Below, in pieces: positions 57,617 to 64,000 of a stretch of 64,000 nt of DNA. The DNA is from a virus: IMG/VR virus record IMGVR_UViG_3300008117_000032, positions 117,847-181,846 of that record; one strand, written 5' to 3'. The first letter of the stretch is position 1; each line of letters opens with the position of its first letter. The notes beneath the pieces were generated by a model that did not search any database, had not been told where the DNA came from, and saw only the letters and a program-made list of their open reading frames with translations. Both the position numbers and the translations under genes were made by a program.

Positions 57617-59455
57617 ATGGCTGAACAAAAAATGACAGTTTGGCAACGACTGTCGAAAACTTTTGGACCTAATTCTTTACTGAATCAAGATTATCCTACA
57701 TTCAAGTTTGATAAAAAAGAATTACTACGCACCAAAAGTAGAGAGGAATACGAGGTTGAAAAACTTCAAGCACAACAGACTTACTACTTGGCTAATCAGT
57801 GGGCTAAGGTAGAGAATAATTTATATTCTCAAGCAATCTACTACGAACCAACAAGATTGTCTGCTCAGTATGACTATGAGTCAATGGAGTATACACCCGA
57901 AATTTCAGCCGCTTTGGATATATACGCAGAGGAGTCGACAACTACAAATGAGGATGGTTTTATTCTTCAGATATATTCTGAGTCAAAAAGAATCAAAGGA
58001 GTTTTGGCGGATTTATTCAATAGTAATTTAGACATCAACACCAACTTGCCAATGTGGACAAGAAACACTTGTAAGTATGGTGATAACTTTGTTTATTTGA
58101 AACTGGACCCTGAAAAGGGTGTTGTAGGTTGTCAACAACTACCAACAATTGAAATAGAAAGACATGAGGTTGGAGTTAGTGCAAAAATCTCAGTTGATAT
58201 TACACAAGAATTAGATAAAGACAAAAAAGCCCTTCATTTTACATGGAAGAACAAGAATATGGAATTCCAATCTTGGGAAATGGCTCACTTTAGATTATTA
58301 GGTGATGACAGAAAACTTCCTTATGGAACATCTATGTTGGAGAAAGCGAGAAGAACTTGGAAACAACTTCTTCTTTGTGAAGATGCGATGTTGATTTATA
58401 GAACCTCAAGAGCACCTGAAAGAAGAATTTTCAAGGTGTTCGTAGGGAATATGAACGATGACGATGTTGAAGCATATGTTCAACGTGTGGCCAACAAATT
58501 CAAAAGAGAACAAATTGTTGATAGTAAGACAGGTAATGTAGACATGAGATTCAATCAAATGGCGGTTGACCAAGACTACTTTGTTCCTGTTCGTGACCCT
58601 GCGGCACCTAGTCCAATCGATACATTACCAGGTGCAACGAACCTATCAGAGATTGCCGATATAGAGTATATTCAGAAAAAGTTACTCACTGCACTCCGTG
58701 TTCCAAAGGCGTTTTTAGGTTTCGAGGAAGTAGTTGGAGATGGTAAAAACTTAGCCTTACAAGATATTAGATTTGCTAGAACTATCAACAGAATTCAGAA
58801 GAGTATGTTGGCGGAACTTAATAAGATTGCAATTGTTCATCTGTTCTTATTAGGATTCGAAGATGAATTGAATAATTTTACTTTAGGACTAACTAACCCA
58901 TCAACTCAAGCTGACTTATTGAAAGTTGATGTTTGGAAAGAAAAAGTTCTTCTATATAAAGATTTGGTTGCAGATACTGGATTTGGTATTGCGGCAACTT
59001 CTGCAACATGGGCTAAGAAACACATATTTAATTGGTCTGATGAAGAAATCAGACTCGATTTACAACAACAAAGAATCGAAAGAGCAGTTGGTGAAGAATT
59101 GAAAGCAACACCTACTGTTATAAGTAAAACAGGGTTATTTGATAATATTGACAAATTATATGGTAGCTCTTCAGGTAGCACACCTTCCGCAGGTGCTTCA
59201 ACAACACCAGGCGGAGAAGAAGAACTTGCACCTCCACCACCACTTCCTCCAGGGGGAGGTGAAGAGTTAGGGGCTGCTCCTCCTCCACCACCACCTACTG
59301 AGGGGGGTGAGATTACTCCTGAATCGAAAGAGAAAGAACTTAATATTTTATTGGAAAATGACATGATTAAAGGGAAGAGTTCCCTCAATCTTGGTATTGC
59401 ACAACAATCTTTGGGTGAAATTGAAAAAGAATTGGATAAGTTGTTGAACTCATAA
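57617..59455 (+). CDS. Portal protein (gp20-like), 612 aa
   Basis: Order and motifs match T4-type portals: SAQYDYESMEYTPEISAALD near residue 75, ARRTWKQLLLCEDAMLIYRT (about 244-263), RAPERRIFKVFVGN, and LPGATNLSEIADIEYIQKKL with LRVPKAFLGFEE (about 338-374). A Pro/Gly/Glu-rich disordered tail (about 525-580) ends in a coiled coil. The portal forms the dodecameric entry pore and starts head assembly. Confidence 0.92.
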   Translation: MAEQKMTVWQRLSKTFGPNSLLNQDYPTFKFDKKELLRTKSREEYEVEKLQAQQTYYLANQWAKVENNLYSQAIYYEPTRLSAQYDYESMEYTPEISAALDIYAEESTTTNEDGFILQIYSESKRIKGVLADLFNSNLDINTNLPMWTRNTCKYGDNFVYLKLDPEKGVVGCQQLPTIEIERHEVGVSAKISVDITQELDKDKKALHFTWKNKNMEFQSWEMAHFRLLGDDRKLPYGTSMLEKARRTWKQLLLCEDAMLIYRTSRAPERRIFKVFVGNMNDDDVEAYVQRVANKFKREQIVDSKTGNVDMRFNQMAVDQDYFVPVRDPAAPSPIDTLPGATNLSEIADIEYIQKKLLTALRVPKAFLGFEEVVGDGKNLALQDIRFARTINRIQKSMLAELNKIAIVHLFLLGFEDELNNFTLGLTNPSTQADLLKVDVWKEKVLLYKDLVADTGFGIAATSATWAKKHIFNWSDEEIRLDLQQQRIERAVGEELKATPTVISKTGLFDNIDKLYGSSSGSTPSAGASTTPGGEEELAPPPPLPPGGGEELGAAPPPPPPTEGGEITPESKEKELNILLENDMIKGKSSLNLGIAQQSLGEIEKELDKLLNS

Positions 59456-59463
59456 TATTTATT
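59456..59463 (+). promoter_or_regulatory. TATTTATT late-type promoter box
   Basis: 15 bases before the ATG at 59479. Confidence 0.5.
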
Positions 59464-59478
59464 TGAAAATACACCAAG

Positions 59479-60177
59479 ATGACTTTCGGTAAAGTAAAAT
59501 CAATCATTGAAAAAAACTTGCTTGAATCTTACAGAGATGAAGCACAATTTAAGAAAAACATTAGAGAATTCAAACACAATGTTTTGAATAATAAATCATT
59601 GTCAAAAGCCTACTCAATTTATGACCAATTGAGTTCACCTCAAGGGTTGTCAGAATCTCAAGCTAAAGAATTTTTGGAAGAAGGAGTTTCTCTACTACAG
59701 AGAATATTACCGAATATCAAAATGCCTAAGTCATTACAAGAAAGTATTGAAAACAAATACAAAGATATTGATACCTTGGTTTATACTAAAAACATAAGTT
59801 TGAAAGAAAGAATTACGGCTAAAGAAAATATTGTTTCAGTTCTAAAAGAGGAGATGAATACAATAAAAGAATCTATCAATATTCCTGTAAGTTCCATGGT
59901 CAAAATTGCGAATCAAACTTTAATGAATTTTATTGAAACTATGGACGAAAATTCCAAAAAGGAATTTTTTCAAATAATTTCTGAAGACAACAAAACTTTG
60001 GAGAATAAGTTTGAAGAACTTAAGACAAAAACTATAGTAAAATTAGAAAGCATTTTAGAACAAGAAAAAGAAAATGAAGTCAAAGAAAAAATCAATGAAA
60101 CAATTGTTAAATTGAAAGATGAAAAATTTGACCAAATTAACTTTATGAAATTGAAAGACTTAGAGAATTCTATTTAA
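59479..60177 (+). CDS. Helical head-region protein with leader, 232 aa
   Basis: Starts MTFGKVKSIIEKNLLESYRD, with an LLE motif in the leader. Nearly all helix, with a charged coiled coil at 190-232. Its place between portal and prohead protease is where T4 has the small core genes 67 and 68, so a minor core protein is likely. Confidence 0.65.
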   Translation: MTFGKVKSIIEKNLLESYRDEAQFKKNIREFKHNVLNNKSLSKAYSIYDQLSSPQGLSESQAKEFLEEGVSLLQRILPNIKMPKSLQESIENKYKDIDTLVYTKNISLKERITAKENIVSVLKEEMNTIKESINIPVSSMVKIANQTLMNFIETMDENSKKEFFQIISEDNKTLENKFEELKTKTIVKLESILEQEKENEVKEKINETIVKLKDEKFDQINFMKLKDLENSI

Positions 60178-60359
60178 GATTTTCTCTTTTTTTCTATGTA
60201 GATTGCTTTAAGTATTTCTGACCTTTTTTTAATTGAGGGTTTGGTATATTCTTTTCTTTCAAACAAAATTTGATTCTGTTTGGTTTTAATTACTTTTGAT
60301 TTAAGGGTTTTGAGTGCCTTTTCGATATTCTCGTTTTCTTTTATATTAATAATCAACAT
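60174..60359 (-). CDS. rpsU: Ribosomal protein bS21 homologue, 61 aa
   Basis: The sequence follows bS21: IINIKENENIEKALKTLKSK, then ERKEYTKPSIKKRSEILKAI and a basic tail KKRKS. It is the only minus-strand gene in the head cluster. bS21 sits on the 30S platform near the anti-Shine-Dalgarno end of 16S rRNA. A phage copy could enter host ribosomes and favour phage messages. No TATTTAT box precedes it, so it may be made early. Confidence 0.9.
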   Translation of the reverse strand: MLIINIKENENIEKALKTLKSKVIKTKQNQILFERKEYTKPSIKKRSEILKAIYIEKKRKS

Positions 60360-60461
60360 ATATTACATATATTTGGAATTATTCCAAAAATTCATTTTTT
60401 TGACATTACTGATTATATATAGTATTTTTTTACAAAATAAACTAATATAATATGAAACTTA

Positions 60462-60911
60462 ATGAAGAAAGGAAAAAGTGTCAAGTTGAAGCTATTTCAA
60501 CCCATCAAAACAATGTATGGAACAGTAGACTCTAAAAACTTAAAATCTTTATACATAAACATACAGTCTTGGGTAACTCCAAAAAATGAAAATGATAATT
60601 GGAATAGAGTTGTATGTAACCTCAGTCGAGAGATAAAACACTCAGTATTTAATTCAATAGATACTGAAATATTCAGAGAACAAAGTATTGTTGATTTAGA
60701 CTTAAGAACAAGTGGAATATCATCAGGAAAAAAATCATTCTTCAATTTAGAAGTAAATCTTTTCACAAAGAACACATTAGATTTTAAGTCTAAAGAATTA
60801 AAAGATTCTATCAAATCAATTGTAAAATCAATTTATAAAAATAACATTTCAAATAATAATCATTTCATTTTTATGATTACTAAGAAGGCTGAACAAACAA
60901 ACTTGGATTAA
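60462..60911 (+). CDS. Head-region protein of unknown function, 149 aa
   Basis: Starts MKKGKSVKLKLFQPIKTMYG. Basic, beta-rich start and end, with DLDLRTSGISSGKKSFFNLEV at about 80-100. An out-of-frame ATG at 60452 opens a 27-codon frame that is probably meaningless. No domain recognised. Confidence 0.68.
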   Translation: MKKGKSVKLKLFQPIKTMYGTVDSKNLKSLYINIQSWVTPKNENDNWNRVVCNLSREIKHSVFNSIDTEIFREQSIVDLDLRTSGISSGKKSFFNLEVNLFTKNTLDFKSKELKDSIKSIVKSIYKNNISNNNHFIFMITKKAEQTNLD

Positions 60912-60916
60912 CAATA

Positions 60917-60924
60917 TATTTATC
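60917..60924 (+). promoter_or_regulatory. TATTTATC late-type promoter box
   Basis: 12 bases before the prohead protease ATG. Confidence 0.55.
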
Positions 60925-60936
60925 CTAAAAGACTTA

Positions 60937-61653
60937 ATGAAAAATTTACGTATATTAGAAGCAAGTGAACTCGGTCATGGTATTCTCATCGAAATGGATG
61001 CGGGATATGTTTCACCAAAAGATGAAAATAATTTTAAGATACTACAAGAATCTGCAAAATTAGATTATAAGAACCCATTTGAGTTTTATGCTGTTTTACA
61101 AAAGTATGACACACCAAATAGGAACGGTAGATTTTATCCTGAAAGAATTCTGAAAAGAGAAGCTGACAATTATAAAAAAATAATTTCTAAGGGTTTGTCT
61201 ACTTCTGAGTTGAACCATCCCGAATCCTCTCTAATTGATTTGGATAGAGTATCACATTTAATTACAGACATTTGGTGGGATAAAAATATTTTGATGGGTA
61301 AGTTAAAATTACTTACCACACCAGGTTTTCATGAGAGAGGTATAGTATCATCCAAAGGTGACGTAGCTGCAAATCTCATGAGACAAGGAGTTACTTTGGG
61401 TATATCATCTCGTGGAGTTGGTTCATTAAAAAAAGTAGGGGAAAGAAATGAAGTTCAAGACGATTTTGAATTAATTTGTTTTGATTTAGTTTCATCACCA
61501 TCGACACCAGGTGCTTACTTGTTCACGAATCCTGAGGACAGAATTAAATATGAAGAAAATTTGGAGGAGGAAAAAAAGTCAAGAGAAGTTACTGATACCA
61601 AGGACAAGTCTATTGACTTAATGAAAAAACTTACTCATTATTTAGGAAAATAA
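60937..61653 (+). CDS. Prohead protease (gp21-like), 238 aa
   Basis: The catalytic His lies in STSELNHPESSLIDLDRVSH (about residue 93) and the catalytic Ser in LGISSRGVGSL (about 160). The opening FYAVLQKYDTPNRNGRFYP is typical of the T4 gp21 family. In T4 this enzyme cleaves scaffold and targeted proteins after (L/I)xE sites. It would be the natural processor of the leaders seen across this window. Confidence 0.92.
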   Translation: MKNLRILEASELGHGILIEMDAGYVSPKDENNFKILQESAKLDYKNPFEFYAVLQKYDTPNRNGRFYPERILKREADNYKKIISKGLSTSELNHPESSLIDLDRVSHLITDIWWDKNILMGKLKLLTTPGFHERGIVSSKGDVAANLMRQGVTLGISSRGVGSLKKVGERNEVQDDFELICFDLVSSPSTPGAYLFTNPEDRIKYEENLEEEKKSREVTDTKDKSIDLMKKLTHYLGK

Positions 61654-61657
61654 ATTT

Positions 61658-61870
61658 ATGGACGAAAAGTATTTTGTAGCAAAAATTCAATATGAATTAC
61701 CTGACGATAGCACAGGAAAAATCAAAAAAATTAGAGAGGAAAAATTAGTAAAAGGTTTTTCTGTAACCGATGTGGAAGCTAAAGTTACCAAAAGATATGA
61801 ATCATTTTCATATGATTGGAGGATAACCTCAGTTTCCGAAAGTAAAATCGATGAAGTAATCGAAAAATAA
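61658..61870 (+). CDS. DUF4494-like small protein, 70 aa
   Basis: YFVAKIQYELPDDSTGKIKK with VKGFSVTDVEAKVTKR and YDWRITSVSESK resembles DUF4494 proteins of Bacteroidota. It lies 4 bases after the prohead protease and ends at a terminator. Confidence 0.62.
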   Translation: MDEKYFVAKIQYELPDDSTGKIKKIREEKLVKGFSVTDVEAKVTKRYESFSYDWRITSVSESKIDEVIEK

Positions 61871-61873
61871 TTC

Positions 61874-61904
61874 AAAGTGGTCAAATTTGACCACTTTTTT
61901 TTTG
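61874..61904 (+). terminator. Intrinsic terminator
   Basis: AAAGTGGTCAAA/TTTGACCACTTT stem with T9. Confidence 0.88.
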
Positions 61905-61912
61905 TAATAACA

Positions 61913-61920
61913 TATTTATA
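61913..61920 (+). promoter_or_regulatory. TATTTATA late-type promoter box
   Basis: 12 bases before the ATG at 61933, right after a terminator, which supports a true promoter. Confidence 0.68.
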
Positions 61921-61932
61921 AAGAAAATAAGT

Positions 61933-62256
61933 ATGCTATTCAATTTATCCTATAAAGACTCTCAGAATACTCTACACCTCGTGAATTTAAGTGGTAGTAG
62001 TATGTCCGCAGCAATTTTGTATTGTGACTCAAACAATTTTATACCTCAGGCAATTTCAAATTTCGATACGGAGGTTATTCTCAATGAACCATCGTCACAG
62101 GTTTGTTACAGTGTGATTTTATTGAACCAAAGTAATCTACAACAATCATATTTGATTTATGACACATTATCTAATGTGAATAGTTGGATTGCTAATCAGA
62201 CTGACAAAACATTGAATTCTTTATCAAAACAAAATAGGGCTTTTATACAAGCCTAA
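61933..62256 (+). CDS. Small head-region protein, 107 aa
   Basis: Ser/Asn/Gln-rich beta-type protein starting MLFNLSYKDSQNTLHLVNLS. Uncharged composition differs from its acidic neighbours. It has its own promoter between a terminator and the scaffold gene. Possible head decoration protein. Confidence 0.65.
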   Translation: MLFNLSYKDSQNTLHLVNLSGSSMSAAILYCDSNNFIPQAISNFDTEVILNEPSSQVCYSVILLNQSNLQQSYLIYDTLSNVNSWIANQTDKTLNSLSKQNRAFIQA

Positions 62257-62279
62257 ATAAACTTTTTATCTTTTGACAC

Positions 62280-62287
62280 TATTTATA
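62280..62287 (+). promoter_or_regulatory. TATTTATA late-type promoter box
   Basis: 23 bases before the scaffold-like ATG at 62311. Confidence 0.55.
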
Positions 62288-62310
62288 AGGTAAAATAAAT
62301 ATATTTTTTC

Positions 62311-63888
62311 ATGCAAGAAAATAAAAATTTAGTACAAGAGGCTCTTCTTCAAATGAAGAATGTTGAAGAAGCTATTGCCCAAAATGCAAAAGGAATACTT
62401 GCTTCTACTATGAAGGAAGAAATCAATCAATTAGTAAAAGAATCTCTTTCAGAGCAAGACGATGAAGAAGAGGTTGATGCAGAGGTAGACATGGAAGTCG
62501 GAGACGTTGAGTCAGACGACGAGATGGATACTGATAATGATGATGAAATGGACATGGATGTAGAATTAGACATGGACATGGATTCTGATGAAACTCCAAT
62601 AGATTTAACTGACGCTTCTGACGAGGAAATTCTAAGAGTCTTCAAAGCTATGGGCGAAGAAGACGGAATTATTGTTAAAAAAGATGGTGAAGACATTCAC
62701 CTTAAAGATAACGATGCTGACACAGAATATCTTGTAAAGCTTGGTGAGTCTGAAGAAGACCAAAACTTAGAAGAAATGGAAATGGACGAAATGGAAGACG
62801 TTGATACTCAAAAAGTTATTGACGCAATCTTCTCAAATGACGGCAACGACTTTGAAGTTGACCAAGATGAAGAAGAAGTTATGTATGAAATCGAATTCGA
62901 TGAAGAAGAGGAAGAAATGGACGAACAACCCATGGACACTGAACTTGACATCGAGTCATCTTTAGAAGAAGATGAAGACATGATGGACGAATCTGAAGAA
63001 ATGGATGAGGATGAAGACATGATGGACGAATCTGAAGAAATGGACGAAGAAGATGAAGACATGATGGACGAATCTGATGACATGGATGATTCTGAAGAAA
63101 TCGAAGAAGATGATGATATGTTGGACGAAGCATACAACCACAAAAAAGCTCATAAGGGCTTGAAAAAGTCTGAGACTAAAGAGGGTAAAAAAATGTCAGT
63201 AAAACCTAAAGGGGTTGGAATTGGTAGCGGTCCTAAATTCAAATACAAGGACAAAGCAGCTGGTGGATTCAAAGAGGACAAAAAAGAAGGTCCTAAAACA
63301 ATGGGCACTGGTAAAGCTAAATTCGACTACAAGAAAGGCGAAAATATGGAAGGAAAATCCAAAGTTATTAAAAAGGCAGAAACTAAAGAAGCTGCAAGAA
63401 CTTACGGAATGGGTTCAAAAGAAGGTAGAGGTCTAAGAAAAATTACACCAAACAGAAACTTTGTTTATGGTAAAAATGGTGTGAAAGTAGAATCTACAGA
63501 AGCTGAAGTAACAATGTTGAGAGAGAAAAATGAAGAGTATAGAAAAGCGCTTAATGTATTCAGAGAAAAACTGAACGAAGTTGCAATCTTCAATTCAAAC
63601 TTAGCATATGCTACAAGATTGTTTACAGAACATTCAACAACTAAAAAAGAGAAAATTAATATTCTAAGAAGATTTGACGACGTTGAATCATTGAAAGAAT
63701 CGAAATCTCTTTATAAGTCAATCAAAGATGAGTTGGGTAAGACTGAATCAAAGTCTATCAACGAATCAGTTGAAAAGAAAATTAACAATACTGTTTCATC
63801 AGGTTCAGCGACAAATTTGATTGAATCTAAAACATACGAAAATCCTCAATTCTTAAGAATGAAAGACTTAATGTCTAAGTTGGGGTAA
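62311..63888 (+). CDS. Acidic prohead core/scaffold-like protein (gp22-like), 525 aa
   Basis: The start MQENKNLVQEALLQMKNVEE and the LVKES helix resemble T4 gp22 openings. Residues 50-275 are extremely acidic, with Met/Asp/Glu repeats. A basic Gly/Lys-rich part (about 277-390) and a C-terminal coiled coil (about 400-525) follow. Position between the gp21-like and gp23-like genes supports a core protein. It is about twice the length of T4 gp22. Confidence 0.8.
   Translation: MQENKNLVQEALLQMKNVEEAIAQNAKGILASTMKEEINQLVKESLSEQDDEEEVDAEVDMEVGDVESDDEMDTDNDDEMDMDVELDMDMDSDETPIDLTDASDEEILRVFKAMGEEDGIIVKKDGEDIHLKDNDADTEYLVKLGESEEDQNLEEMEMDEMEDVDTQKVIDAIFSNDGNDFEVDQDEEEVMYEIEFDEEEEEMDEQPMDTELDIESSLEEDEDMMDESEEMDEDEDMMDESEEMDEEDEDMMDESDDMDDSEEIEEDDDMLDEAYNHKKAHKGLKKSETKEGKKMSVKPKGVGIGSGPKFKYKDKAAGGFKEDKKEGPKTMGTGKAKFDYKKGENMEGKSKVIKKAETKEAARTYGMGSKEGRGLRKITPNRNFVYGKNGVKVESTEAEVTMLREKNEEYRKALNVFREKLNEVAIFNSNLAYATRLFTEHSTTKKEKINILRRFDDVESLKESKSLYKSIKDELGKTESKSINESVEKKINNTVSSGSATNLIESKTYENPQFLRMKDLMSKLG
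62971..63117 (+). repeat. Direct repeats within the scaffold-like gene
   Basis: The unit GATGAAGACATGATGGACG recurs at 62971, 63010 and 63052, encoding D-E-D-M-M-D-E-S repeats; the last copies are diverged. Confidence 0.8.
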
Positions 63889-63923
63889 AAAATAAAATAA
63901 ATAAAAACTAAAAAATACTCAAA

Positions 63924-64000
63924 ATGGGAGCATTATTAGAATCAGGTCTTGTTGGTAACATCGGTCTTAAGCACCTTAAAGTTATCAAAGAAGACACAAT
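63924..64000 (+). CDS. Start of probable major capsid protein (gp23-like), 5' end only
   Basis: ATG at 63924 opens a frame MGALLESGLVGNIGLKHLKV that runs to the window end. Only 25 codons are visible. The call rests on position after the gp21- and gp22-like genes and on a start similar to T4-type capsid precursors. Confidence 0.65.
   Translation, partial: MGALLESGLVGNIGLKHLKVIKEDT

Noticed and set aside
62808-63153. Minus-strand Ser- or Phe/His-rich frames within the scaffold gene
   Set aside because: They arise from the GAA/GAT repeats of the acidic coding strand.
1-64000. Alternative genetic code (stop-codon recoding)
   Set aside because: TAA, TAG and TGA all end genes at expected places, and long genes read through without in-frame stops.
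1-64000. Prophage inside a bacterial chromosome
   Set aside because: No integrase, attachment repeat or run of bacterial housekeeping genes is visible; host-like genes are scattered among phage genes. The left end with the T9SS gene is the only place where a host junction could hide.

Overview
The window looks like part of a large T4-like tailed phage of a Bacteroidota host. The phage call rests on the cluster at about 50.9-64 kb: a gp17-type large terminase, a gp20-type portal, a gp21-type prohead protease, a very acidic prohead-core (gp22-like) protein and the start of a probable gp23-like capsid gene. The host call rests on several independent signs. Some promoters match the Bacteroidota pattern TTG/TTTG, about 19 bp, TAnnTTTG. 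There is a type IX secretion (T9SS) sorting domain, an Oar-type TonB-dependent receptor, a Bacteroidota-like bS21, and small host-style lipoproteins. The DNA is AT-rich, genes are tightly packed and often overlap by 1-20 bases, and all three stop codons terminate genes, so the code is standard.

Layout. 0-7.4 kb: an exported gene pair ending in a truncated T9SS-sorted protein, then PPK2, a DUF5872-like protein, a cupin-like protein, a flavodoxin-fold reductase, a WCT-motif protein and a 2-oxoglutarate oxygenase. 7.4-7.7 kb: tRNA-Ser(UGA) beside a strange tRNA-like RNA. 7.7-13.1 kb: an exported protein, a zincin, thymidylate synthase, an Smr-like protein and a run of very small genes. 13.3-21 kb: acidic and probable virion proteins, two more oxygenase-like proteins, a GT17-like glycosyltransferase and a peptidoglycan-binding-like protein. 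21-27.9 kb: ClpP, two tandem carbamoyltransferases, an HNH nuclease and an AT-hook protein. 28.1-34.1 kb: 23 tRNA genes that, with tRNA-Ser(UGA), cover all 20 amino acids, interleaved with small genes and several structured RNAs that are not tRNAs. 34.1-39.7 kb: a lipoprotein, an M15-type cell-wall peptidase, DUF2061, a HAD phosphatase behind a structured leader, a sulfotransferase and a second WCT-motif protein. 39.7-43.6 kb: the TonB-dependent receptor behind a leader peptide and terminator, then a tmRNA. 43.7-50.8 kb: two metallopeptidases, a ClpC-like unfoldase, Hsp20, a kinase-like protein, a KTSC protein and a nucleotidyltransferase. 50.9-64 kb: the head and packaging operon, with bS21 inserted on the opposite strand.

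How it fits together. Two promoter classes are visible. Host-type promoters serve the tRNA array, a small RNA and a few enzymes. A directional TATTTAT(A/T/C) box 5-45 bases before the start codon serves about 24 units, many of them virion-like. Many proteins behind the second box begin with a short amphipathic leader carrying an (L/I)xE-like motif, which suggests capsid targeting and trimming by the gp21-like protease. The phage carries much of its own translation and quality-control kit: tRNAs for 20 amino acids, bS21, a tmRNA with an unusually long tag, ClpP, a ClpC-like unfoldase with an IGF loop, and Hsp20. It also carries an enzyme set for surface or small-molecule modification (carbamoyltransferases, sulfotransferases, glycosyltransferase, oxygenases) and two host-style surface proteins. 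All functions are read from sequence motifs; no database search was run.
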